This document shows, one piece after another, positions 54,039 to 61,884 of a stretch of 64,000 nt of DNA. Each line of letters starts with the position of its first letter. The first letter of the stretch is position 1. The position numbers and the translations under genes are program-made. Under the pieces are notes generated by a model, which ran no database searches, was not told where the DNA came from, and worked only from the letters and a program-made list of their open reading frames with translations. This stretch comes from JAAFJT01 sp043772905. GTDB taxonomy: Bacteria > Bacteroidota > Bacteroidia > Chitinophagales > Saprospiraceae. The stretch spans positions 1 through 64,000 of the forward strand of contig JAYVFS010000103.1 in NCBI GenBank assembly GCA_043772905.1, read 5' to 3'.

Positions 54039-56038
54039 TACTGCCGTTGCGCCATTTGCTCATATTCCACCGCCTTTGCCACATTGCCCAATTGCCGATA
54101 AGCCACCGAAATATTGATCGCATCTTGTTTGTCGTAGCGAATTGCTAAGGCTTTGGACAAAACTTCAATTAATTTTTGAGGTTGATTGGACATGCCGTAA
54201 GCCGTGCCGAGATAAGACATAGCCACCACATCGGTTGGGTTAAGTTCAATCGCGTTGCTTAAATATTCAATAGATTTAGGCAAATTGTTTTGTTGTTGTC
54301 CCACCGTTTTACCGCCTTCCCGGTAAACGAGCGCGAGATTTGTTTTGGCATCTTTGAACTGCGGGTCGAGTTTTAAGGCTGTATTGTAGGACTCGATGGC
54401 TTTATCAAATTCTTGAAGATAAAAATAACCATTACCCATCAGCAAATACGGATTTTTCATGGTCGGATGTATCTCCAAAGCCTTGTGTAAATGTCCAATG
54501 GCTTCTGTTATTTTAGTCTTTTTCTCAACGGCATTAGGCGAATTTTTAAAATGTTCAATCGTTTCACCACCCACCGACGTTTGCAATTTGGCAGAATTTG
54601 GCGACGTTTCGATGTCGGTTGTAAAGATGGTGTAATTGTCTTTCCAAGCAGGATTGCGTGTAAAAGTCTTCAAACTGAACAAGGCGACAATGACGACAAT
54701 CACCCCCAAACCTTGACGATTGACACCAGTTTGGACTTCTTTTGACGCTAATTTTGCTAATAAAACAGCCAAAACAAGGCAAAAGCCCACCGAAGGCATA
54801 AACATAAACCGTTCAGCCATATTAGTCCCTACGGGAAAAACGATGTTTGACACAATGGATAATGTGATAAGAAAAAACGCAATGCCAAAACTAATCAGGC
54901 TGCGATTTTTCCACCCCCTCAGTATCAAAGCCAAAAGACCGATGTAAACAGCAACACTCAACAGCACTTGCCAGTCGCCAAAAGACATGATACCGATGTG
55001 ACGTGGATAATAATCGTGTGTCAAAGGATGAGGAAAGATGAGCAGTTGAACGTATTTGCCAAGCGTATAAGTAATCGTTGCAAATTTCTCAGCAAAATCA
55101 AAAGGCACATAAGTGTTGCCGACGAGTTTCAAAAAAGGGTTGTTCATCAACTCCATTTGCTCGCCGCCAAACTGATTGCCGATGACAGCCCCCCTCAGTA
55201 TCATAAACAAAACAGCGGCTGCCAAAAAGGGAATTGCTTGTTTTATAGCCGTAAAAGCGTCTGTTTTAACAAAAAGCCAATAAATCATAGGCGTAATGAC
55301 CACAAAAGTGATGGCATTCTCCTTTGATAATAAAGCGATAAAAAACAGGGCAAAAGCAATGATTTGGTTTTTAAAACCTCCATTTTCAAACGCTTTTAGC
55401 GAAAACCAAACAGCCGCAAGGCTGCCAAGTAGCGTCATAATTTCGTCGCGCCCTTTGATATTCGCCACAGCTTCGGTATGAATCGGATGCGCTGCAAAAA
55501 GCAGAGCTGCTATAAAAGCCACCAACATCGGATTGAATATTGATGTTGGGTCGCTATTCTTTCGATAATTCAGTAGTTTTAGCAATAAAAAATAGAGCAA
55601 AACACACGTCAAACCGAACAAAATGACGTTAATAAAGTGTCCAATAAAAGGATTTTTGCCAAAAAGTTGGTATTCAATCGCAAACATCACAAGCGTAAAA
55701 GGGCGATAACGACCACCCGCAACGAGCTGTGCCTTGCCCGATTCTTTGAAAAAACCATAAAACGTATCGTATTGCAAAATACCGCCGATGCCAGCGACCC
55801 CCTCAGTCGTAAACATATTGTCGGTGATGACAATCGAGTCGTCTTGACAAAAATCGTAGGACAAAGTATTGGCATACAACACAAAACTTAAAGCGAATAT
55901 AAAAATGGCTTGAAGGCGCGTATTTTTCCAAAAAGAAGGAGAAATATCGGTTTGTGAACGAACAGTTTTTGGTTTAATCGGTTTATCAGGTGTCGGCGTT
56001 GGCGCAGAACTTAGCGGCTTTTTATTTTTTTTACTCAT
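54038..56038 (-). CDS. TMTC-like membrane protein with C-terminal TPR repeats
   Basis: The protein has 666 residues. After a basic, proline-rich N-terminus, about ten membrane helices (40-430) carry features of GT-C/DUF1736-like mannosyltransferases: YDFCQDDSIVITDN, GGRYRPFTLVMFAIEYQLFG, AHPIHTEAVANIKGRDEIM and LIFPHPLTHDYYP. Residues 490-660 hold TPR repeats (KNPYLLMGNGYFYLQEFDKA, AKTNLALVYREGGK). The layout is that of TMTC O-mannosyltransferase-like proteins. The acceptor is unknown. Decamer copies lie at 54915 and 55191, and a one-base variant at 55799. Confidence 0.83.
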   Translation of the reverse strand: MSKKNKKPLSSAPTPTPDKPIKPKTVRSQTDISPSFWKNTRLQAIFIFALSFVLYANTLSYDFCQDDSIVITDNMFTTEGVAGIGGILQYDTFYGFFKESGKAQLVAGGRYRPFTLVMFAIEYQLFGKNPFIGHFINVILFGLTCVLLYFLLLKLLNYRKNSDPTSIFNPMLVAFIAALLFAAHPIHTEAVANIKGRDEIMTLLGSLAAVWFSLKAFENGGFKNQIIAFALFFIALLSKENAITFVVITPMIYWLFVKTDAFTAIKQAIPFLAAAVLFMILRGAVIGNQFGGEQMELMNNPFLKLVGNTYVPFDFAEKFATITYTLGKYVQLLIFPHPLTHDYYPRHIGIMSFGDWQVLLSVAVYIGLLALILRGWKNRSLISFGIAFFLITLSIVSNIVFPVGTNMAERFMFMPSVGFCLVLAVLLAKLASKEVQTGVNRQGLGVIVVIVALFSLKTFTRNPAWKDNYTIFTTDIETSPNSAKLQTSVGGETIEHFKNSPNAVEKKTKITEAIGHLHKALEIHPTMKNPYLLMGNGYFYLQEFDKAIESYNTALKLDPQFKDAKTNLALVYREGGKTVGQQQNNLPKSIEYLSNAIELNPTDVVAMSYLGTAYGMSNQPQKLIEVLSKALAIRYDKQDAINISVAYRQLGNVAKAVEYEQMAQRQ

Positions 56039-56251
56039 TGAGAAATAATTTGCAACAAAATGAAAATCAATGATTTACGCAATATTGTTAAAGTTTTTAT
56101 AAAAATTAGAAACTTAATTGTCGTACTTTTACCTTTGAAATTTAATTAACAATTCAACAAAATTCAGAAATTTGTGAGAAATGACCGCTCAATAAAAGCG
56201 TTATTTTCCACAAAATACTCAAAAAAAAATTTTCAAACAAAGAATTAAATT

Positions 56252-57004
56252 ATGAAAAAAATTATTTTGTCTATGACCTTCGTGGTCGGTTTGGTTTCTC
56301 TTTCAGTCGCCCAAGACTTGCACTTTGGTATTCAAGCAAGCCCGTCATGGTCATGGATGGGTACTGACAATACGAAAATCACAGGCTCAGGTTCAGCTTT
56401 GGGCTTGAAATTAGGACTTGTTGTTGAAAATCGTTTCAGCGAAGCCTATTCGGTTTCTTCGGGTATCGGTTTTCATTTCAATTCAGGCGGCTCGCTGCGG
56501 TTCGGTTTGCCTGGGCAATTGTGGAAAAACTCATGGAGCGAATTTGATATATCCCCCAAATCATCTGATACTTTTGCGGTGGATACGAAGTTGCGTTACA
56601 GTTTGACATTTGTAGAAATACCAATCGGTCTAAAAATGCGCACGCCTGAACAAGGCAATCACATTCGCTATTTTGCCGAACCTTTGATTTCATTTGGTTT
56701 TAGAACGAAGGCTTCAGGTGACATTTCAAGTGCAGGAACGGTCTCAGCCCAAGAAAAAATCAATATTAAAGGCGATGTCAACGGCTTAAACATGTCGTGG
56801 GGCGCAGGTATTGGTGGTGAATATATTATTCAAAACAACACGGCGATTGTCTTTGGCTTATATTTCCAAAGCGGTTTTACCGACATGACAGGGAATAGCG
56901 GCAGCACTTTGTTCGACAGTTCATCGGGTACTCAAGTGGCTAAATCGGAAAAATCGAAAGGAACGGTTAAGTCTTTGACGATTCGGGCAGGGGTGATGTT
57001 TTGA
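56252..57004 (+). CDS. PorT-family-like outer-membrane beta-barrel protein
   Basis: The protein has 250 residues. The signal peptide (1-20, ending LSVAQ) precedes eight or so amphipathic strands (LHFGIQASPSWSWMG, LGLKLGLVVENRF, GIGFHFNSGG, VEIPIGLKMRT) and ends KSLTIRAGVMF. FVEIPIGLKMRT is typical of the PorT/outer-membrane barrel group. In gliding Bacteroidota PorT itself helps T9SS, but the many paralogues have no known role. It is followed by a terminator. Confidence 0.78.
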   Translation: MKKIILSMTFVVGLVSLSVAQDLHFGIQASPSWSWMGTDNTKITGSGSALGLKLGLVVENRFSEAYSVSSGIGFHFNSGGSLRFGLPGQLWKNSWSEFDISPKSSDTFAVDTKLRYSLTFVEIPIGLKMRTPEQGNHIRYFAEPLISFGFRTKASGDISSAGTVSAQEKINIKGDVNGLNMSWGAGIGGEYIIQNNTAIVFGLYFQSGFTDMTGNSGSTLFDSSSGTQVAKSEKSKGTVKSLTIRAGVMF

Positions 57005-57030
57005 TTCTCTTTAATATTGGAACAAAAAAA

Positions 57031-57067
57031 AACAGCTTACGACGTGTGTGTTGTAAGTTGTTTTTTG
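57031..57067 (+). terminator. intrinsic terminator after the PorT-like gene
   Basis: AACAGCTTACGAC (57031-57043) pairs with GTTGTAAGTTGTT (57050-57062), with a few G:U pairs, and a T run follows. Confidence 0.75.
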
Positions 57068-57093
57068 TTTTTTGTTGAAAAATATTAGTTTTG
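57064..57093 (+). promoter_or_regulatory. candidate promoter of the three-gene AT-rich operon
   Basis: TTTG at 57064-57067, an 18-bp spacer and TAGTTTTG at 57086-57093 match the Bacteroidota promoter pattern, 38 bp before the start at 57131. Confidence 0.5.
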
Positions 57094-57130
57094 TCAACAA
57101 AATTGCTCAAGTATTAAATATATTTAATTT

Positions 57131-57583
57131 ATGAACTCAAAAAAACTCAAATATCAAAAATATACTAATGAATTATTAAACTGCCCGCCTATTACTTATA
57201 AAGAGATAGAAGCGAGCGTTTTTCGTTGGGTTTTCACTGAATGTGACGACAATAGTTTTATACCAGTTCTTATTATTGACCCAGCGCGACAATTAGGCGA
57301 TGAAGACAAAACGTGTGAAGGTTATGCTTTATCCATGTTCGAACAAGAAAAAGGTGCATACCAAAAGTATAAGAAATTGGTGAAAAACAAACCTCATTTA
57401 AAGGCTAATTTTGGAACTAAGATTGCTGAATTACAACTTTTAATGAGTGAAGGTGTTAGCTCTGAACCAGAGGTCAATAACTACACTCATTTTAATTTTC
57501 ATGAGTACGAAGGAACTAATTTGCCAAAGAAAATTGTTAATATTGCAAATATATTTGATGAAAATGGAAACTTTAAATGGTGA
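57131..57583 (+). CDS. hypothetical protein, first gene of AT-rich operon
   Basis: The product has 150 residues, with no signal or membrane segment. Aromatic and acidic stretches include EASVFRWVFTECDDNSFIPV near 28 and a helical middle (YALSMFEQEKGAYQKYKKLV). No family is recognised. Its 3' end overlaps the next gene by 20 nt, so the two are translationally coupled. The region is more AT-rich than its neighbours and has no decamer copy, which suggests recent acquisition. Confidence 0.6.
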   Translation: MNSKKLKYQKYTNELLNCPPITYKEIEASVFRWVFTECDDNSFIPVLIIDPARQLGDEDKTCEGYALSMFEQEKGAYQKYKKLVKNKPHLKANFGTKIAELQLLMSEGVSSEPEVNNYTHFNFHEYEGTNLPKKIVNIANIFDENGNFKW

Positions 57584-58211
57584 AATACTGCCTAATTTTC
57601 AATTACAAAATTCACTTGTTAGAATTGTGGACATTGTGAATTTCGATGGGCCTCTTTTGGCTTTATTTCAAAACATAAATAATAGACATCTTTATTTATT
57701 GGATTGGGTTGATAAAGACGCAATATTCAATCGTTGGCTTGCTTATCGGTGTAACCCTATGGTGTTAGATAAATTTATACGAGAGCAAATTTCACATTTT
57801 GATTTGTTTATGTCTGATGAATCGTTTTGTTATAAAATTGACATAGATAAGAATCTCAATTGGTACTATCCACAAAAAATAGAGAAAATCAATTTGCCTT
57901 CAAGCTACATACCAACATCAGATACTTTTTTTGAAAACTGTGATTGTCCTAATTTTACAAAATTAGAACATTTTATTACTCACGCAAAAGAATCTAAAAA
58001 GCAAGAAAATTTAGTCATCATCCCTGACAACTATATTTCTCAACCTAAAAGATTCGAAAATAAAAATATAAACAAATTAAAAGAATATAATAGAACGGAA
58101 ATAATATCGAATCAAATTAAAAGGATTCAAATATCACAGGAAGTATCTAAATATTCTAATATTAATTCAAGTAAATTGGCAATATCTAACAAATTAAAAG
58201 CCTATAAATAA
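57564..58211 (+). CDS. DUF6575-like hypothetical protein
   Basis: I start at the ATG at 57564 (215 residues), because the longer frame (from 57447) lies entirely inside the upstream gene. The N-terminal pattern VRIVDIVNFDGPLLALFQNI and HLYLLDWVDKDAIFNRWLAY resembles DUF6575 (domain of unknown function with a DGPLLF-type start). The C-terminal third is basic (KRFENKNINKLKEYNRTEII). It overlaps the preceding gene, and the YbjN-like gene follows after 3 bp. The function is unknown. Confidence 0.6.
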   Translation: METLNGEILPNFQLQNSLVRIVDIVNFDGPLLALFQNINNRHLYLLDWVDKDAIFNRWLAYRCNPMVLDKFIREQISHFDLFMSDESFCYKIDIDKNLNWYYPQKIEKINLPSSYIPTSDTFFENCDCPNFTKLEHFITHAKESKKQENLVIIPDNYISQPKRFENKNINKLKEYNRTEIISNQIKRIQISQEVSKYSNINSSKLAISNKLKAYK

Positions 58212-58214
58212 AAA

Positions 58215-58670
58215 ATGTTTCAGGAAATTATTAATTTTATTAAACAAAAAGAATGGGCTTACACCGAGATTAAAGGTAAGACAATTGCTATTTTCGGCAT
58301 TAGTGGTGAAAATGGTAAGTTCCAATGTGTAGCCGACGTTCGGGAAGATGAAAAAAGGTTTATTTTCTTGACAATTTGTAGCGCAAATGTACCTGAAAAT
58401 AAAAAAAGAAATATATGCGAACTTTTGACAAGATTAAATTTTGGCAATTTTTTAGGTAATTTTGAAATGGACTATCAAGATGGAGAAGTTAGATATAAGA
58501 CAAGTATATATTGGGGAGATAAAGGGTTAGATGTGGAAGTAATAGAAATGTTATTTATGACCAATATTATAACTATGGATAATTCTTTACCAGGAATTAT
58601 GAATATAATTTATAGTGATTCAACTCCCTTAGAAGCGTATAATTTAATAGAACGAATAGACAAAGGATAG
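58215..58670 (+). CDS. YbjN-like domain protein
   Basis: The product has 151 residues. The layout KGKTIAIFGISGENGKFQCVAD (about 20-41), KRFIFLTICSANVPENKKRN and LNFGNFLGNFEMDYQDGEVR matches YbjN/type III secretion chaperone-like domains. These are chaperone-fold proteins, often of unknown partner. It is the last gene of the AT-rich operon and is followed by a terminator. Confidence 0.7.
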   Translation: MFQEIINFIKQKEWAYTEIKGKTIAIFGISGENGKFQCVADVREDEKRFIFLTICSANVPENKKRNICELLTRLNFGNFLGNFEMDYQDGEVRYKTSIYWGDKGLDVEVIEMLFMTNIITMDNSLPGIMNIIYSDSTPLEAYNLIERIDKG

Positions 58671-58701
58671 AAATCATGTCAAAATATTCTTTTTAAAGAA
58701 T

Positions 58702-58733
58702 GCCTTGCAAAGTTCTAGTTGCAAGGCTTTTTT
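58702..58733 (+). terminator. intrinsic terminator after the AT-rich operon
   Basis: GCCTTGCAA (58702-58710) pairs with TTGCAAGGC (58719-58727) over 9 bp with an 8-nt loop, followed by six T residues. Confidence 0.88.
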
Positions 58734-58764
58734 AATTTAAAGCTATCTAACCAATTTACAACCA

Positions 58765-60015
58765 ATGCTTTACAAAAATTCACTGCGCTTCGCGCAACAA
58801 TTAGACAAACAAGACCCGCTTCGGTCTTTTCAAAAACGCTTTCATTTTCCAAAACACAACAATCGGCGTTCGATATATTTCTGCGGCAATTCTTTGGGTT
58901 TACAACCTAAAAATACTGAGGGGGCTGTCAAAGCAGAATTGGATTATTGGCGACAACAAGGTGTTGAAGGTTGGTTTGCGGGTGAAAAACCGTGGTTGAG
59001 TGTGCATCGTGAAATGTCTGAATTGGCAGCCCCAATCGTTGGTGCAAAGCCCGCAGAAGTGGTGATTATGAACACTTTAACGGTCAATTTGCATCTGTTG
59101 ATGGTCTCTTTTTATCGTCCAACGGCTAAACGTTTTAAAATTTTGATGGAAGCGGGTGCCTTTCCAAGCGACCAATATGCCGTAGAATCTCAAGTCCGTT
59201 TTCATGGTTTCGACCCTAAGGAAGCCATCGTTGAAGTCAAACCAAGAGACGGTGAGGACTGTTTGCGAACAGAAGATATTTTGCAAGTCATTGAAAATCA
59301 GGAAGATACATTGGCTTTGGTTTTGTTTGGCGGCATCAATTATTATTCGGGACAATTTTATGATTTAGCAAGAATTACTGAGGGGGGGCATCGCGTTGGT
59401 GCAACAGTTGGTTTCGACCTCGCTCATGCCGCAGGCAATGTGCCTTTGCGATTGCACGACTGGGGCGTTGATTTTGCAGTTTGGTGTGGCTATAAATATC
59501 TTAATTCAGGACCGGGCAGCGTTGCGGGGGCATTCATACATGAAAAACATTTTGCTGATGAAACAATCCCTCGTTTTGCAGGGTGGTGGGGTTACAATGA
59601 ATCCAAACGTTTCCAAATGGAAAGCGGTTTTGAACCGATGTATGGCGCAGCGGGCTGGCAAATTTCAACCGCACAAGTCATTCCTTTGGCGATGCACCGC
59701 GCCAGTTTAACGGTTTTCAAAGAAGCGGGTGGGGTAGCCGTTTTATATGAAAAAACAAAACAGCTGACCACTTTTTTAGAATTTGTACTGACCCAATCAA
59801 GTCATAATTTCAAAATTATCACCCCCTCAGTATCCACTGAAAGAGGCAGTCAATTATCTATTCTGATAAATGAAAACGGCAAAAAACTATTCGATTTCTT
59901 AGCAAAAAATGGCGTAATATGCGACTGGCGCGAGCCAAATGTGATTCGACTCGCGCCAGTACCTTTGTATTGCAGTTATGAAGATGTGTGGCGTGTAGGG
60001 CAATTGATGAAATGA
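58765..60015 (+). CDS. kynU: kynureninase
   Basis: The enzyme has 416 residues, a normal length. The PLP-binding Lys244 lies in VWCGYKYLNSGPG, with FDLAHAAGN just before it holding the cofactor-binding Asp; YFCGNSLGLQP near 38 and the substrate-side WWGYN and NPF-like segments are family-typical. It cleaves kynurenine or 3-hydroxykynurenine to anthranilates and alanine in tryptophan breakdown or NAD synthesis. No other kynurenine gene is adjacent. Decamer copies lie at 58914, 59376 and 59823. Confidence 0.93.
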   Translation: MLYKNSLRFAQQLDKQDPLRSFQKRFHFPKHNNRRSIYFCGNSLGLQPKNTEGAVKAELDYWRQQGVEGWFAGEKPWLSVHREMSELAAPIVGAKPAEVVIMNTLTVNLHLLMVSFYRPTAKRFKILMEAGAFPSDQYAVESQVRFHGFDPKEAIVEVKPRDGEDCLRTEDILQVIENQEDTLALVLFGGINYYSGQFYDLARITEGGHRVGATVGFDLAHAAGNVPLRLHDWGVDFAVWCGYKYLNSGPGSVAGAFIHEKHFADETIPRFAGWWGYNESKRFQMESGFEPMYGAAGWQISTAQVIPLAMHRASLTVFKEAGGVAVLYEKTKQLTTFLEFVLTQSSHNFKIITPSVSTERGSQLSILINENGKKLFDFLAKNGVICDWREPNVIRLAPVPLYCSYEDVWRVGQLMK

Positions 60016-60018
60016 AAA

Positions 60019-61218
60019 TTATTTCAAAACAGCCTTCAAATCATCAAAAGACACATACAATTGTATCTCACCCATTGCATAAGCCGCAATTTCGTAAGGT
60101 GTATAATTGAACAAAATACCTTTGCGTGTCACGGCAAAATTGTTAGTCGCTTCAATTTTATTGTCAAAAAGGAATTGATTTAAAGTCTCTTTTGGATCAA
60201 GATTGTACTTTTTCCGTAAGGCTTTGTCAAGCGCAGCACTGACTGTGTTTTGATAATTGGGTTTGAAAACATCGTCCAAAGTAAGGTGTTTTTTAGCCAC
60301 CAAATCATAACTTGCTAAGGTCGTTCCATAGTTGCCATGTGCACCACCATCAAAGGCATAACCTGAATAACCCATGCTTAACAAATATTTTTCGTTGAAA
60401 AGTACTTGCATTTCTGATGTTCGAGCATAATTCTCTGAAAAATACTCTGCTGCGGAATCTGCAATTACATCAGTCATTGACGAACGATAGTAGGCAAAAA
60501 ATGAATCACGTTGCGTTTTTTGCAAATCTGTAAGTTGGACGTTCGTATAATCTTTTTTCGGCAATGGTTTTTCAGGGACTTCCTCGCCACCATTTTCATA
60601 ACGCATATTGCTGAAAATTTCGTTTTTCAAAAAGGTTGAAAGCACCCCCTCCGTATTTTGCGCGGGAACGAGTACATCCATGCCAAAAGTCGCAACAGGT
60701 GAATTTTTCAATTTATCAAAAAGGCGAAAGGAGTCAGAATATTCGACACTTTCTAAGGCAACCGCACCATCTGCATAGACTTCTTTCAAAGCCACATTCA
60801 GCGTTTTTGTTTTGCCGCTGTCTTGCCATGTGCCAATAAATGCGCCTTCGGGTGTCAAATTGCCACGAAATTGAGCTGATTTGCCTTCGGCAGACCATTC
60901 TTCAAGCACAATCATGCCCGTAGAATCCATAGAACCATAAAGCATAATCGGCTCTTGATATTTGTCATAATAGTAATAACCATTGAATCCTGCCCACGAT
61001 TCCACAGCCTCACGGTCGCTGTTGACCACGTTTTTGACCAAATCCATCGTCACAGGATAGTCGCCAACAGTCCCTTTTAAGTGTTTGTAAAACCCTTTTT
61101 TGGGGTCAGATACTGAGGGGGTGTTTGACGAAGTATTTTTATTCGTTTTGTCACAAGCAGTTATCATTGTGAGCAAAATGAAGAGTAAAGGCAGTGTTTT
61201 ATGGGAAAAATTGGACAT
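60019..61218 (-). CDS. DUF3298 domain lipoprotein
   Basis: The protein has 399 residues. A lipobox ITAC gives the modified Cys22. After a Thr/Ser-rich linker, the middle part (about 45-170) is a beta-rich segment (KGTVGDYPVTMDLV). The C-terminal part holds the DUF3298/RsiV-like domain (YSGYAFDGGAHGNYGTTLASYDL near 285, LTLDDVFKPNY, GEIQLYVSFDDL). It is probably anchored in the periplasm; RsiV-type domains bind lysozyme or peptidoglycan pieces, but the ligand here is unknown. A decamer copy lies at 61111 and a one-base variant at 60646. Confidence 0.8.
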   Translation of the reverse strand: MSNFSHKTLPLLFILLTMITACDKTNKNTSSNTPSVSDPKKGFYKHLKGTVGDYPVTMDLVKNVVNSDREAVESWAGFNGYYYYDKYQEPIMLYGSMDSTGMIVLEEWSAEGKSAQFRGNLTPEGAFIGTWQDSGKTKTLNVALKEVYADGAVALESVEYSDSFRLFDKLKNSPVATFGMDVLVPAQNTEGVLSTFLKNEIFSNMRYENGGEEVPEKPLPKKDYTNVQLTDLQKTQRDSFFAYYRSSMTDVIADSAAEYFSENYARTSEMQVLFNEKYLLSMGYSGYAFDGGAHGNYGTTLASYDLVAKKHLTLDDVFKPNYQNTVSAALDKALRKKYNLDPKETLNQFLFDNKIEATNNFAVTRKGILFNYTPYEIAAYAMGEIQLYVSFDDLKAVLK

Positions 61219-61223
61219 AAGGA

Positions 61224-61251
61224 AATGATGAATTATAAATGATGAACGATG
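61224..61251. repeat. heptamer tandem repeat upstream of the DUF3298 lipoprotein
   Basis: AATGATG, AATTATA, AATGATG, AACGATG lie in register just before the start codon on the - strand. Confidence 0.7.
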
Positions 61252-61363
61252 AGTTTTTTAAGCATTGATGAACAATGTTCGCAAAAATGATAAAAAAAAA
61301 GCAAACCAAAGAGCCTAATTTTCCTTTGATTCCCATAAAAAAATAAAAAAATGCTTGATTTCC

Positions 61364-61394
61364 TTGGGCGTTAAAATTCTACTTCGTAATCTTG
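61364..61394 (+). promoter_or_regulatory. candidate promoter of the methionine operon
   Basis: TTG at 61364-61366, a 20-bp spacer and TAATCTTG at 61387-61394 (one mismatch to TAnnTTTG) lie just upstream of the SAM riboswitch. Confidence 0.4.
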
Positions 61395-61437
61395 CGGCAC
61401 AATTCAATTCCTTTCTGAAAAGTTCTCCGAAAGAATT

Positions 61438-61549
61438 GTTTTTATAAAGACGAGTGGAGAGACAGGCTCAATGAAACTCGGGCAACCTGCGATAAAAATC
61501 GAACAAGGTGCCAACTCCTGCCAAATCAACAATTTGGAAATATAAAAAC
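61438..61549 (+). ncRNA. SAM (S-box type) riboswitch
   Basis: Core S-box features are in order: GAGTGGAGAGAC (61452-61463), AATGAAACTCGGGCAACC (61470-61487) and AAGGTGCCAACTCCTGCC (61505-61522). The closing P1 helix is GTTTTTATA (61438-61446) with TATAAAAAC (61541-61549), 9 bp perfect. SAM binding normally lowers expression of methionine genes, and metY-metX follow. The leader of 300-odd nt after it also carries a Cys-rich peptide and a terminator. Confidence 0.93.
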
Positions 61550-61557
61550 AGAGCGTT

Positions 61558-61671
61558 ATGTTATCAATTCGTTTCTACAAATTCCAGCACCATTTTCAAG
61601 CGACGTCGCACGTTGTTGCGTTTCCGTATTTGACCAATACATTCACACGTTGTTGTATGTGTTGTTGTTGA
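61558..61671 (+). CDS. cysteine-rich leader peptide upstream of metY
   Basis: The reading frame has 37 codons from ATG at 61558 to TGA at 61669, 8 nt after the riboswitch P1 helix. The last seven codons spell RCCMCCC: five Cys codons and one Met directly before the stop. Clusters of the regulated amino acid at the end of a short leader are the mark of ribosome-mediated attenuation. A terminator hairpin lies at 61718-61736. The encoded peptide has no other clear feature. It could be a chance ORF; the Cys cluster and location argue against that. Confidence 0.65.
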   Translation: MLSIRFYKFQHHFQATSHVVAFPYLTNTFTRCCMCCC

Positions 61672-61717
61672 TTGCTGCGGCAATCCAATGACCTTCTGCG
61701 TGTGAAGTGCTGCCCTT

Positions 61718-61754
61718 TCTCAAATGATTTTTGAGATATTTTTTATCTTTTTTT
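61718..61754 (+). terminator. leader intrinsic terminator (attenuator) before metY
   Basis: TCTCAAA (61718-61724) pairs with TTTGAGA (61730-61736) around TGATT, followed by two T-rich tracts (to 61754). A small hairpin GATTGC-TGCG-GCAATC (61670-61685) overlaps the leader stop and may be an earlier fold. It lies about 130 bp before the metY start and can be read as the expression switch. Confidence 0.75.
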
Positions 61755-61884
61755 CTTCGCATACTGAGGGGGGCTTCGACAAAACGATGCAGCCTTAAAT
61801 GGCTATATTTTTTTAAACTTTTCACTATTGAATTTTTTGTTTTAAAATAATATTGTTTTATAAATAACTAAAAATCAAATAATT

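Noticed and set aside
57447..57583. Long overlap of the 57131 and 57447 frames as a frameshifted single gene
   Set aside because: The second gene has a good ATG at 57564, giving a normal 20-nt coupled overlap; the extra N-terminus is out-of-frame reading of the first gene.
61643..61825. 60-codon minus-strand frame in the metY leader as a gene
   Set aside because: It lies opposite the leader peptide, terminator and decamer; composition is lysine-rich low complexity without a family or ribosome site.
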